The translations under genes were made by a program, and so were the position numbers. 64,000 nt of DNA from Bacillota bacterium. Lineage in GTDB: Bacteria; Bacillota; Clostridia; Christensenellales; UBA3700. The DNA is taken from contig JAEWXG010000027.1 in NCBI GenBank assembly GCA_023396095.1, positions 1 to 64,000 on the forward strand, written 5' to 3'. The notes beneath the pieces are model-generated. The model was not told the DNA's origin. It did no database searches and saw nothing but the letters and a program-made list of their open reading frames with translations. Positions within the stretch are counted from its first letter, which is position 1. Each line of letters starts with the position of its first letter. Shown here piece by piece: positions 1-8,685 of the stretch.

Positions 1-93
1 GAATATATAGACTATTACAATAACAAAAGAATACAATTGGTGTTAAATGGATTAACACCTTGCCAAGTGAGATTACAAGGTTTATTATGCTAA
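1..93 (+). CDS. IS3-family transposase (OrfB) C-terminus, cut by window edge
   Basis: The first 93 bases read in frame as the last 30 residues of a transposase and then a stop. The stretch YIDYYNNKRIQ followed by NGLTP is the characteristic C-terminal end of the integrase (rve) domain of IS3/IS150-type OrfB transposases. The rest of the gene lies outside the window to the left, so it cannot be judged whether the element is intact. The stop codon is followed within 10 bases by the terminal inverted repeat, as expected for this family. Family assignment is strong; activity is unknown. Confidence 0.8.
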   Translation, partial: EYIDYYNNKRIQLVLNGLTPCQVRLQGLLC

Positions 94-99
94 TTAGAT

Positions 100-126
100 A
101 TTGTCCAACTTTTTGGGTTCACCTCA
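100..126 (+). repeat. Right terminal inverted repeat of the IS3-type element
   Basis: The sequence TTTTTGGGTTCACCTCA at the inner-to-outer end is the reverse complement of the ends at 17480-17506 and 48222-48248 (tgaggtgaacccaaaaagtt...). The core CCCAAAAAGTT followed by GACA and the terminal TG...CA are typical of IS3 (IS150 subgroup) ends. It marks the right boundary of the element whose transposase ends at 93. Confidence 0.75.
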
Positions 127-269
127 GAAAAAATTTTACATAGCTACAGCTTCTTTCTCATTTCAGACAACTACAATTCGTTTCAAATGAAAATTTTAAA
201 AATAATTTGCAAAATCATTAAAAATTTCAAAAGTCGAACCATTATTTCCATTTAAAATTGCGATAATAA

Positions 270-322
270 ATTTTAAAATAATGAAATATTACTTGCAATA
301 GGGTATAGTTTTATTTTTGCAA
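270..322 (-). repeat. Left copy of 30-bp direct repeat (293-322) with promoter-like sequence
   Basis: Positions 293-322 are identical to 1993-2022; each copy is bounded at both ends by TTGCAA. The stop codon of the antitoxin-like gene (311-313) lies inside this copy. Read leftward, the outer TTGCAA plus a 17-base spacer and TAAAAT at 270-275 has the form of a sigma-70-type promoter, but no gene follows before the IS end at 126. It may be a duplicated operator/promoter or a recombination scar. The identity is seen directly; the role is inferred. Confidence 0.65.
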
Positions 323-1084
323 ATTTTTCTTATATCTATAATATTTATCAATACTAATTCCTAATTTGTCTGCTACTTCTTTTGGACGCATTTCCTTTTT
401 TTGCACTTTTTCCAGCAATTCTTCAAACATTAACCTATCTACGGATATTGGCTTGCGCCCCTTATATTTATGTTGTTGCTTAGCTCTTTTGATTCCTTCT
501 CTTTGTTTCTCTTTGTTAAATAAATACGATTTAATGTATCCCTCAATTAAAACATCATAAAACATCTTTCTATTATTATCATCTATTGTTTGGTTGTTAA
601 TTTTCAGATCATTTCCTAAACAGATATTCTCCAAAATATGTTTTGTTCTAATAAAACTATTATTATTTTTATATTTTTCATTAATAGAAACGATTGTCTT
701 CGCATTATATGAAATCACAAAATATTTATCGCCTGAATACTGCTTTTTTATTCTTTGCAAATAAATTATAGGATTCATATAATCCATATCCACTTCTTTT
801 AATAAATCAAAGTAATCCTCTCTTTTTTCAGATGGAACTCTTTCACTAATAAATGTTGGAATCTTATTTTCTCTTACATATTCTTTCATTTTTAAATCTA
901 AATTTAATCCTGGAATTCCTTGAAAAACTTTCGAATTTAACAAACTAATAACACTATAATTAGGCTCAAAAATATATTTAAATGATTCATCTTCCTTTAA
1001 TATGTATGTAATTGAGCATAAATTATACGTCAAACCATATTCATCTTTCACGCAGATTAAGCCTTTAGTTTCACTTGTTTTCAT
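311..1084 (-). CDS. HipS-like antitoxin candidate: HipA N-subdomain fused to resolvase-type HTH
   Basis: 257 residues. Residues about 30-125 follow the pattern of the HipA N-terminal subdomain 1 (a hydrophobic segment, then IPTFISERVPSEKREDYFDL, then a D-Y-M-N-P-I segment). The last 45 residues (GRKPISVDRLMFEELL... then EVADKLGISIDKYYRYKK) look like the DNA-binding helix-turn-helix of serine resolvases, but there is no resolvase catalytic domain. It overlaps the upstream HipA-like kinase gene by 14 bases, so the two are co-translated. In characterised HipBST systems the detached N-subdomain (HipS) is the antitoxin and HipB supplies DNA binding; here both seem to be in one chain. Domain reading is by eye; antitoxin function is inference. 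Confidence 0.55.
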   Translation of the reverse strand: MKTSETKGLICVKDEYGLTYNLCSITYILKEDESFKYIFEPNYSVISLLNSKVFQGIPGLNLDLKMKEYVRENKIPTFISERVPSEKREDYFDLLKEVDMDYMNPIIYLQRIKKQYSGDKYFVISYNAKTIVSINEKYKNNNSFIRTKHILENICLGNDLKINNQTIDDNNRKMFYDVLIEGYIKSYLFNKEKQREGIKRAKQQHKYKGRKPISVDRLMFEELLEKVQKKEMRPKEVADKLGISIDKYYRYKKNLQK

Positions 1085-1949
1085 TGCTTTCCAACTCCTT
1101 TAATTTATCAAATGAATATTTAATAATTTTTTCATATCTGCTCTTTATCATTATTTTGTAAAATTCCTTATGAATATCGCTAATAATTGGTATATCATCT
1201 ATAAGTTCAATAATATCATCTAAGCTAATTAATGGATAAATTTTTAATAATGCTCTATTGATCTCTGGGAATTTTAAAGATGAAATAACATCAAAGTACG
1301 AACTTTTCTTGCCATTTAATTTAATTTGAGATGTAGGAAAATTATATATTCTTTTATTAATTTCTCTCTCGTCATTAAGTATAAATAACATTTCATCTTC
1401 ATTTGTTAAATTAGGATACAAACAAGAACCGTTATCAAATATAGGTGCGATGAAATATTTATTATCCTTTTTAATGAATCCCCAATTGGCACCGTGTCTA
1501 TCAAAATTGCCGAGTAATGCATCAACTATATACATCTCAAAAAATATAGATATCGTTTCACTAACATTTGTTAGCTTCTTATTCATGTTTAGTAACGACA
1601 TAATATCTTTATAACTATATTGATATTTTTCCTTATCCTCTTCTATCGATGATTCACCAATATCATTGAATGGAACGAATTGAATATCACTAGAAACAAA
1701 ATCTTTACAAGCAACGACATTTTCTCCATTGTAAGTTCCTAAAAATGTCTTTTGGCACTCAAACCCGAGCATTTGATAAATATGAGATCCTAAATATTCT
1801 GAAATTGTATTAAATCTAAAGCCAAATGCTGTCTTTTTTTGAAATTTCAACATATATAACTCATGGTTTATATATACCCCTAACTTTTTCTCGGAACCAC
1901 CATAAGCTTTATTACTTAATTCATAATTTGAAAAATCAAAAATTTTCAT
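1071..1949 (-). CDS. HipA-like serine/threonine kinase (HipT/CtkA-type toxin candidate)
   Basis: 292 residues, shorter than full HipA (about 430), because the N-terminal subdomain is absent. Kinase features are visible: a Gly/Ser-rich loop near residue 17 (YGGSEKK), a candidate ATP-binding Lys at 35 (MLKF), the catalytic loop NFDRHGANWGF with Asp150, His152 and Asn155, and the metal-binding Asp172 in IFDNG. These are the hallmarks of HipA/CtkA kinases, some of which phosphorylate aminoacyl-tRNA synthetases. It is the first gene of a two-gene unit; the missing subdomain appears to be carried by the downstream partner. A promoter lies just upstream in the 30-bp repeat. Toxin activity is inferred from family and arrangement. 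Confidence 0.72.
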   Translation of the reverse strand: MKIFDFSNYELSNKAYGGSEKKLGVYINHELYMLKFQKKTAFGFRFNTISEYLGSHIYQMLGFECQKTFLGTYNGENVVACKDFVSSDIQFVPFNDIGESSIEEDKEKYQYSYKDIMSLLNMNKKLTNVSETISIFFEMYIVDALLGNFDRHGANWGFIKKDNKYFIAPIFDNGSCLYPNLTNEDEMLFILNDEREINKRIYNFPTSQIKLNGKKSSYFDVISSLKFPEINRALLKIYPLISLDDIIELIDDIPIISDIHKEFYKIMIKSRYEKIIKYSFDKLKELESNENK

Positions 1950-1969
1950 ATTTATTCACTTCCATGCTT

Positions 1970-2022
1970 ACAATAACATAATTAAATATTTGTTGCAATA
2001 GGGTATAGTTTTATTTTTGCAA
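1970..2022 (-). promoter_or_regulatory. Promoter/operator of the HipA-like cassette, containing right copy of the 30-bp repeat (1993-2022)
   Basis: On the minus strand TTGCAA (1998-1993), a 17-base spacer and TATTGT (1975-1970) form a good promoter, placing the start of the transcript about 14 bases before the kinase ATG at 1949. The repeat is bounded by two TTGCAA palindromes, a plausible operator for the partner's HTH. The same 30 bases recur at the far end of the cassette. Confidence 0.5.
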
Positions 2023-2118
2023 TTTTTAAATAGTGTCAAAAATTAGTAGGTAAAAATAAAAAACAAATTTAATAAATAATAAATTTAAACAATTCGTATA
2101 ATTTAACTGGCATAAAAC

Positions 2119-3303
2119 TTAATTATATTTTAAAAGTACTTTTTTAAAAGCATTTAATGAATTAGTTATTGTTTGTTTTGAAACACAAAAAGCCACTCTA
2201 ACATATCCAGGTAAACCAAAACTGTCACAAGGAACTAATAAAATATCCTCTTCTGCACATTTTTTATAAAAATCATTCGCATCTCCATTTGGAGCTTTTA
2301 TAAGTAGATAAAAAGAACCTTGTGGCTTAACCATTGAAAAACCAATATCTTTTAATCCATTGAATAATATATTAAAGTTCTCACGATATTCTTCAATATT
2401 AGGCTTTGTATATATGTTTTCTTTTATTACTACTTGAAACAAACTAGAAGCACAAACATTACCCAAAGAACGACCTGCTCCCGCTATTGCCTCGTAAAGA
2501 CCTTTAGGAGAATTAGAACTTATCGCTATATATCCAATTCTACTTCCCGGTAATGAAAAAGATTTAGAATATGAATAAACGATAATAGTATTTTCATAAT
2601 AGGCGTAAGGTAAAGGAAGTTCAATTTCATTCTCTAATATTATTTCTCTATAAGGCTCATCTGAAATTAGAAAAATTATACTATTAAACTCCTCATTCTT
2701 TTTGATAAGCAATTTACTTAATTTTTTTAGATTTTTTTCATCAATTATCAACCCACTAGGGTTATTAGGTGAATTAACTATTATAGCCTTAGTATCTTTA
2801 GTTATAAGCTTTTCTAGTTCATCGAAATCAATCCAATTATTTTCAACATCATAATGAGCAATTTTTACTTTACCACCTGCATTTTCGATAAACACCTTAT
2901 ATTCTGGAAAAAATGGTGCAAAGATAATTACTTCATCGCCTGGGTTAATAATTGCTTTAAGTGAAATAGCTAGGGCGGCTGCGGCACCCCCAGTCATATA
3001 AATTGTAGAAGGATTAATATTTTCCAATAAAAGCTTTTCAGTAAGATATTTCGCTACACTTTCTCTAACATCCAAATTCCCCTGAGCTGATGTGTAACCA
3101 TGAATTGAAGAAATATCCAAAGACTTAATAATAGATTTATTAATTTCTTTTGGCGGTAAAACATTAGGATTACCTAAAGAAAAATCAAAGACATTTTCTT
3201 CGCCAACTAACGCTTTTCTTTTTTTGCCATACTCAAAAATCTCACGAATTACTGATCTTTGTGCACCCAATTCATACATTTGCTGATTTAAAATCTGACT
3301 CAT
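2119..3303 (-). CDS. PLP-dependent aminotransferase, class I/II (aromatic/arylpyruvate type likely)
   Basis: 394 residues, full length for the AspC/aminotransferase class I-II fold. Visible landmarks are NSPNNPSG (Asn180/181), the cofactor-ring Asp215 in SDEPYRE, the Schiff-base Lys247 in YSYSKSFSLPGSR and Arg255 in the same block. It overlaps the ACT-domain gene by four bases (ATGA) and is the last gene of the arylacetate operon. Its likely job is the interconversion of arylpyruvates (phenylpyruvate, 4-hydroxyphenylpyruvate, indolepyruvate) with the corresponding amino acids, the step next to the indolepyruvate oxidoreductase encoded four genes upstream. Substrate is inferred from context, not from sequence. 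Confidence 0.85.
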   Translation of the reverse strand: MSQILNQQMYELGAQRSVIREIFEYGKKRKALVGEENVFDFSLGNPNVLPPKEINKSIIKSLDISSIHGYTSAQGNLDVRESVAKYLTEKLLLENINPSTIYMTGGAAAALAISLKAIINPGDEVIIFAPFFPEYKVFIENAGGKVKIAHYDVENNWIDFDELEKLITKDTKAIIVNSPNNPSGLIIDEKNLKKLSKLLIKKNEEFNSIIFLISDEPYREIILENEIELPLPYAYYENTIIVYSYSKSFSLPGSRIGYIAISSNSPKGLYEAIAGAGRSLGNVCASSLFQVVIKENIYTKPNIEEYRENFNILFNGLKDIGFSMVKPQGSFYLLIKAPNGDANDFYKKCAEEDILLVPCDSFGLPGYVRVAFCVSKQTITNSLNAFKKVLLKYN

Positions 3304-3737
3304 TTTTTATCTATCCCTGCAACATCTTCATCACTATATAATTTAAAATTATTCTTCTTTAAAACATTTAAAATCATATCAACAGGCGTTGCTTTTAGCA
3401 CAATTGATCCTTTATCTTTTGATATGTTTAAGCCATACATATACTCAATATTAATATTGTTTTCTTTTAATAGTTTTAACAACTGCGCTAATGAGCCGCA
3501 TTTGTTATCAATCTCAACAATTACAACTTCACTTATTGTTGTAGAAAATCCTGCTTCTGTTAATTTTTCTTTACCTAAATCAGGATTACTAACTATCATT
3601 CTAAGCAATCCAAAGTCCTCAGTATCTGCAAGTGATAATGACTTAATATTGATATTATTCTTTGTTAGTATGCTAAGTACTTCCTCTAATCTTCCTTCTC
3701 TATTTTCAATAAAAATTGTTAATTGTTTAGCTTTCAT
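3300..3737 (-). CDS. Tandem ACT-domain regulatory protein
   Basis: 145 residues made of two ACT-like repeats: residues 3-70 (KQLTIFIENREGRLEEVLSI) and 72-140 (VVIVEIDNKCGSLAQLLKLL). ACT domains bind small ligands, usually amino acids. Stand-alone double-ACT proteins of this kind are commonly found beside phenylacetate-CoA ligase and indolepyruvate oxidoreductase genes in anaerobes. There is no enzyme domain, so it probably senses an aromatic amino acid or modulates a neighbouring enzyme. It sits 11 bases downstream of the ligase gene and overlaps the aminotransferase start. Confidence 0.8.
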   Translation of the reverse strand: MKAKQLTIFIENREGRLEEVLSILTKNNINIKSLSLADTEDFGLLRMIVSNPDLGKEKLTEAGFSTTISEVVIVEIDNKCGSLAQLLKLLKENNINIEYMYGLNISKDKGSIVLKATPVDMILNVLKKNNFKLYSDEDVAGIDKK

Positions 3738-3748
3738 ATATCACTCTC

Positions 3749-5044
3749 CTAATATATTTTTCTTTTATCAATTACTTTAATTGATTTCCCTTGAGTCCTC
3801 TCAATTGTGTTCATTTCAACTAATTTAATAGTAGCATTTATTCCTAATAATTGTTGAATTTCTTTTGCAATCTTTTTGTTTAATTTTTCAAGTCCTCTAA
3901 TCTCGTCACTTAAGTACTCTGATTTCACTTCAACCATTATCTCAAGTGTGTCGAGGTTATTAACCCTATCAACGATAATTAAATAGTATGGCAAAATCTC
4001 TTCAATTTGCATTAATACCGTCTCTATTTGACTTGGGAAAACATTAACCCCACGGATTATCAACATGTCATCACTTCTTCCTTTAAATTTAGCAATCCTT
4101 GCAGTTGTTCTCCCACATTCACAAGGTTCATGCGTAATTTTTGTTATATCCTTCGTTCTATATCTAATTAAAGGCAATGCCTCTTTTAATAATGTGGTAA
4201 ATACCAATTCGCCATACTCTCCATCTTCCAAAGGTTTAAAAGTTTGAGTATCAACTATTTCCGGCAAAAACATATCTTCACATATGTGCATACCATTTTT
4301 CTTCTCACAATCACAAGCAACACCAGGCCCTGTTATCTCTGACAAACCATATATATCAAAGGCTTTAATATTTAAAGATTTTTCAATCTTTAAACGCATT
4401 TCTTCGCTCCAAGGTTCAGCACCACAAATTGCTGTTTTAATTTTAACCTTATCAAGTAAATTGTTTTCTCTTAAAACTTCTTCTATATGTAATAAATATG
4501 ATGGTGTACAAGCTATTGCAGTTGCCTCCAAATCCAACATTAAATCAATTAATTTTTTGGTATTACCTGTAGACATCGGAACAACCATTGCTCCAACTCT
4601 TTCGGCTCCAGAATGTGCTCCTAATCCACCTGTAAACAAACCGTATCCATATGCAATTTGAATGATATCATTATTGCCAACCCCAGTCATTGTTAAACAT
4701 CTTGCAACCGCCTCTGTCCAATTTCTAAGATCGTTTTTCGTATATGCTACAATTGTAGGTTTTCCCGTAGTTCCACTAGACGCATGTATTCTAACGATGT
4801 CAGATTTTGGACAAGCAAATAATCCATATGGATAATTATCTCTTAAATCATCCTTTGTCGTAAATGGCAACTTTTCTAAATCTCTAACCCCCTTGATATC
4901 ACTTGGTTTCAATTTAATACTATCCATTTTATTTTTATAAAATGCAACATTGTTATATACATATGAAACTAATTTTACTAATCTTTCCGATTGTAAAGAT
5001 TCCATTTCACTTCTTGATAATTTTTCTACATCATTCCATATCAT
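3749..5044 (-). CDS. paaK: Phenylacetate-CoA ligase (AMP-forming), copy 1
   Basis: 431 residues, the usual PaaK length. The adenylate-forming signature HASSGTTGKPTIVAYTKND is near residue 87, the A5-like motif DIYGLSEITGPGVACDCE follows, and RYRTKDIT plus GRSDDMLIIRGVNVFPSQIE near residue 330 are PaaK hallmarks. It converts an arylacetate, ATP and CoA to arylacetyl-CoA, AMP and PPi. A cysteine set (CDCEKKNG, CECGRT) matches the metal-binding insertion of clostridial and archaeal members. It is about half-identical by eye to the second ligase at 7361-8674, and the pair flank iorA/iorB, suggesting different aryl side-chain preferences. Confidence 0.88.
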   Translation of the reverse strand: MIWNDVEKLSRSEMESLQSERLVKLVSYVYNNVAFYKNKMDSIKLKPSDIKGVRDLEKLPFTTKDDLRDNYPYGLFACPKSDIVRIHASSGTTGKPTIVAYTKNDLRNWTEAVARCLTMTGVGNNDIIQIAYGYGLFTGGLGAHSGAERVGAMVVPMSTGNTKKLIDLMLDLEATAIACTPSYLLHIEEVLRENNLLDKVKIKTAICGAEPWSEEMRLKIEKSLNIKAFDIYGLSEITGPGVACDCEKKNGMHICEDMFLPEIVDTQTFKPLEDGEYGELVFTTLLKEALPLIRYRTKDITKITHEPCECGRTTARIAKFKGRSDDMLIIRGVNVFPSQIETVLMQIEEILPYYLIIVDRVNNLDTLEIMVEVKSEYLSDEIRGLEKLNKKIAKEIQQLLGINATIKLVEMNTIERTQGKSIKVIDKRKIY

Positions 5045-5052
5045 AGATTCAC

Positions 5053-5613
5053 CTAACTATTATATCCAACCTCAAATGCTTTTAAATTTAAGTCTAACAA
5101 TTTGCTTGGCACTGTTTCTTTTATAACTTGTATCCAGTCCTCTTTATCAAACCCTAATACTTTAGCTGTCATACCTAAGATAACAACATTAGCAACTTTT
5201 GGGTTTCCTAGTCCTATTGCTTTTTCTTTTGCGTTTAATGTAATTAATTTAATTCCTGCGAGTTTTTGCTCTATATCTTCTGGATACTTTTGTAACCCCG
5301 TTATTGATGTAATAGGTAAAATCTCAATTGAATTTAACAACATAATTCCACTATCTTTTAGATAATGTAAATATCTTAGTGCTTCAAGCTTTTCAAAACA
5401 AATCAAAACATCTGCTTCGCCTTCTTCAATAACCGGCTTGTACACTTTTTCACCATATCTAACATAAGTTACAACGCTGCCTCCACGTTGAGCCATCCCG
5501 TGCACTTCAGATATTTTAACATCATAACCTTTTTTTATTGCTAAATTCCCAATAATACGACTTGTTAATAGCGTTCCTTGACCGCCTACTCCAACTATCA
5601 TTATATTTTTCAT
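5053..5613 (-). CDS. iorB: Indolepyruvate:ferredoxin oxidoreductase beta subunit
   Basis: 186 residues, normal for IorB, with the gamma-type domain signature GVGGQGTLLTSRIIGNLAIK at residues 8-27 and the downstream HGMAQRGGSVVTYVRYG block. With IorA it forms the thiamine-diphosphate enzyme that interconverts arylpyruvate plus CoA with arylacetyl-CoA, CO2 and reduced ferredoxin. It overlaps iorA by one base and is followed by the first ligase gene after 8 bases, so all three are translated together. Confidence 0.92.
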   Translation of the reverse strand: MKNIMIVGVGGQGTLLTSRIIGNLAIKKGYDVKISEVHGMAQRGGSVVTYVRYGEKVYKPVIEEGEADVLICFEKLEALRYLHYLKDSGIMLLNSIEILPITSITGLQKYPEDIEQKLAGIKLITLNAKEKAIGLGNPKVANVVILGMTAKVLGFDKEDWIQVIKETVPSKLLDLNLKAFEVGYNS

Positions 5614-7358
5614 TATCTTAACCTCGTTTCAATTGCTCCAAATTTACATTGCATTTTACACAATTCGCAACCATTGCACATTGTTATATCTATAGCTATA
5701 GTCCCATTTTCTCTTTTCGTTATTGCTGGACATCCTATTTTTAAGCAGGCGCCACATTTTTTACATTTTTCTTCAATATCATAACAAACATTTGGGAAAC
5801 TAACATTCTTTAACAACACACAAGGAGATTTGGTAATTATTACAGATAATTCATCTTTGCTATTACATTCTTTAATCAATTTTGCCAAATTAACAATGTC
5901 AAAAGCATTTACTTCATGAACAGATTTTACGCCAATCGCTTTACACAAATTGAATATATTGATTGACTCAACAATATCGCCTTTCAAGGTTTTACCTGTT
6001 GCAGCATGATCTTGATGCCCAGTCATTCCAGTTGTTGAATTATCTAAAATTATAACTGTCCCAGTCGCCCCATTATATACCATGTTCATTAATGAATTGA
6101 TACCAGTGTGCATAAAAGTTGAATCACCAATAACGGCAACCCAATCTTTAATAAATTCTTTACCTTTAGCTTTTTCAATGCCGTGCAGTACTGAAATACT
6201 AGCACCCATACAAATTGTTGTATCTATAACATTTAATGGATTAACTGCGCCTAATGTGTAACATCCAATATCCCCTGCAGCTTTTATTTTTAATGATTTT
6301 AACACTGAAAAAACACTTCTATGAGGACATCCTGGACATAAAATTGGAGGCCTAACTGGTAAATTTTTTAAACTTTCTTTTGTCTCAAGTCTCTCTCCTT
6401 TAAAAACATTTCTGAGTAATTTAGCAGAATATTCGCCTTGTCTTGTTAACTCCGCTTTACCTTCCGTTTTAAAACCCCAAGATTGAATTTGTTCTTCAAT
6501 TACAGGTTCTAATTCTTCAACTATAATAATCCTCTTTTTATTCTTTAAAAATTCAATAATTAAATCTTTTGGCAAAGGATTTATTAAGCCCAATTTTAAT
6601 ATAGCAACATCATCGCCGAAAACCTCTTTTACATATTGATACTCAATACCAAGTGTAATAACTGCGACATCTTTATCTGGATTTTCAATAGTGTTCAAAT
6701 TAGGTATGTTACAACCATCTTTTTCCAATGCATTTAGTCTTTTTTCAACTTCTATATGTCTAATTTTGGCTGTCCCAGGCATCATAACATATTTCGTTAA
6801 TTGTCTTTCGTACTTTTTGTCTTCAATCTCAACTCTTGGTAACAACTCAACACTACTTTGAGAATGCGAAAGTTTTGTTGTTGTTCTAAAAATAACCGGC
6901 GTATCGTATTTTTCCGATATGTCGTAAGCAATTTTGATAAAATCTTTTGCTTCTTGACTATCTGATGGTTGTATAACAGGAAGCATTGCAGCACGAGCAA
7001 TCATACGAGTGTCCTGTTCGTTTTGTGAACTTGCAACACCAGGATCATCTGCAACAATAACAACCATCCCGGCATTAACTCCACTATACGAGTATGAAAA
7101 AATTGGATCAGCAGCCACATTCAATCCAACATGCTTCATTGCAGCCATTGAACGCACTCCTGCAATTGATGCACCAATTGCAACTTCCATAGCAACTTTC
7201 TCGTTTGGTGACCACTCCGCATATATCTCTTTATACTTTGCTACAAACTCACTTATTTCTGTACTTGGAGTTCCTGGGTATGCTGCACAAACCTTTACTC
7301 CAGCTTCATATAATCCTCTTGCAATTGCTTGATTACCTAGCATCATTTGTTTTTCCAT
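5613..7358 (-). CDS. iorA: Indolepyruvate:ferredoxin oxidoreductase alpha subunit
   Basis: 581 residues. The N-terminal pyrimidine-binding domain starts GNQAIARGLYEAGVKVCAAY, the TPP-binding domain carries GDIGCYTLGAVNPLN and GDSTFMHTGINSL around residues 355-415, and the C-terminus carries two [4Fe-4S] ferredoxin motifs, CKKCGACLKIGCPAI and CNGCELCKMQCKFGAI. This is the complete IorA architecture. The reaction is reversible: it can oxidise arylpyruvates or, with strongly reduced ferredoxin, carboxylate arylacetyl-CoA. The Tyr-sensing leader of this operon favours the reductive, synthetic direction here (inference). Confidence 0.93.
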   Translation of the reverse strand: MEKQMMLGNQAIARGLYEAGVKVCAAYPGTPSTEISEFVAKYKEIYAEWSPNEKVAMEVAIGASIAGVRSMAAMKHVGLNVAADPIFSYSYSGVNAGMVVIVADDPGVASSQNEQDTRMIARAAMLPVIQPSDSQEAKDFIKIAYDISEKYDTPVIFRTTTKLSHSQSSVELLPRVEIEDKKYERQLTKYVMMPGTAKIRHIEVEKRLNALEKDGCNIPNLNTIENPDKDVAVITLGIEYQYVKEVFGDDVAILKLGLINPLPKDLIIEFLKNKKRIIIVEELEPVIEEQIQSWGFKTEGKAELTRQGEYSAKLLRNVFKGERLETKESLKNLPVRPPILCPGCPHRSVFSVLKSLKIKAAGDIGCYTLGAVNPLNVIDTTICMGASISVLHGIEKAKGKEFIKDWVAVIGDSTFMHTGINSLMNMVYNGATGTVIILDNSTTGMTGHQDHAATGKTLKGDIVESINIFNLCKAIGVKSVHEVNAFDIVNLAKLIKECNSKDELSVIITKSPCVLLKNVSFPNVCYDIEEKCKKCGACLKIGCPAITKRENGTIAIDITMCNGCELCKMQCKFGAIETRLR

Positions 7359-7360
7359 TT

Positions 7361-8674
7361 CTATACCTCTTTATTCACATTTCTTAAATCAACAATTCTC
7401 TTAGCTTTTCCCTCAAATCTTCTTAAAGTTTGAGGTGATTCTAACTTAACTATTATATCAATTCCCAATATAGATTTTATTCTATCTTTTATTTTACTAT
7501 TCATTCTTATAAGCTCTTTAAAATCATCTGTCTCCTGCAATAATTCAAGCCTAATAGTTAATTTGTCAGAAAATCCTTCTCTTTCAATGACAATTTCATA
7601 ATGTGGTCCGATACCCTCAAAACCTAAAATCGCATCTTCTATTTGTCCAGGGAATACATTAACTCCTCTAACTTTTATCATATCATCGCTTCTTCCTTGA
7701 AGATTAGTCATTTTACAAAATGGTACACCACACTCACAAGGTGAATAATCTAAGCTTGTAATATCTCTTGTTCTGTATCTTAACAACGGCAAAGCCTCTT
7801 TAGATAAACAAGTTATTACAAGTTCTCCTATCTCTCCATCTTTAACTTTTTTCAAGGTATTCGGATCTATAATTTCTGCAATAAAGTAATCTTCATTAAT
7901 GTGCATTGAATTTCCACTTGATAAACATTGTCCAGACACGCCAGGTCCCATTAATTCACTCATTCCATAATTTGAAGTAATTTTAACATCGTGGCCCCAT
8001 AACTTATGCAATTCTGCTTTTATAGCAGCTGTCATAAGCTCACTGCCTAAAATTAATTTTTTAACACATAAATCTTTTTCGATATCAACTCCGATTTCTT
8101 TTGCAACTTCAGCTAACCTTAGTGCGTACGATGGTGTTGCTATAATAACTGTAGTTTTAAAATCTTTCATATACATTATTTGTTTTTCAGAATTTCCAAC
8201 TGAAGTAGGAACAACTGTTACCCCCAACTTTTCAAGTCCGTAGTGTAAACCTAAAGCTCCAGTAAACATTCCGTACCCAAAGCAAATTTGTGCAATATCA
8301 TTTTCTTCAGCTCCACCCATCCAAGCAATACGAGCTACGCACTCAGACCAAACCTCCAAATCATTTTTTGTATATCCCACAACTGTAGGCTTACCCGACG
8401 TTCCACTTGATGCGTGTATTCTTAATATATCTTTTAATGGAACTGCGAACATTCCATATGGATAATTATTTCTAAAATCTTCTTTTGTCGTAAATGGCAG
8501 CTTTTCAATATCCTCAAGCGTATCAATATCTTCTGGCTTAACATTTATGGAATTCATTTTTTCACGATAGTATGAACAACTATCATAAACATATTTTACA
8601 GTTTGCTTAAGTTTTTCTAATTGAACCTTATTAATCTCTTCTCTCGATAACTTTTTAAAACTTTCATCCATCAT
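7361..8674 (-). CDS. paaK: Phenylacetate-CoA ligase (AMP-forming), copy 2
   Basis: 437 residues with the same signatures as copy 1: HASSGTSGKPTVVGYTKND near residue 90, NYGMSELMGPGVSGQC, RYRTRDITSLDYSPCECG and GRSDDMIKVRGVNVFPGQIE. It activates an arylacetate to its CoA thioester. It ends two bases before iorA begins and starts 11 bases after the symporter gene, so it is embedded in the operon. Two non-identical ligases in one operon suggest a division of labour between phenyl-, hydroxyphenyl- and indole-acetate; which prefers which cannot be told from sequence. Confidence 0.88.
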   Translation of the reverse strand: MMDESFKKLSREEINKVQLEKLKQTVKYVYDSCSYYREKMNSINVKPEDIDTLEDIEKLPFTTKEDFRNNYPYGMFAVPLKDILRIHASSGTSGKPTVVGYTKNDLEVWSECVARIAWMGGAEENDIAQICFGYGMFTGALGLHYGLEKLGVTVVPTSVGNSEKQIMYMKDFKTTVIIATPSYALRLAEVAKEIGVDIEKDLCVKKLILGSELMTAAIKAELHKLWGHDVKITSNYGMSELMGPGVSGQCLSSGNSMHINEDYFIAEIIDPNTLKKVKDGEIGELVITCLSKEALPLLRYRTRDITSLDYSPCECGVPFCKMTNLQGRSDDMIKVRGVNVFPGQIEDAILGFEGIGPHYEIVIEREGFSDKLTIRLELLQETDDFKELIRMNSKIKDRIKSILGIDIIVKLESPQTLRRFEGKAKRIVDLRNVNKEV

Positions 8675-8685
8675 ATTAATACCTC

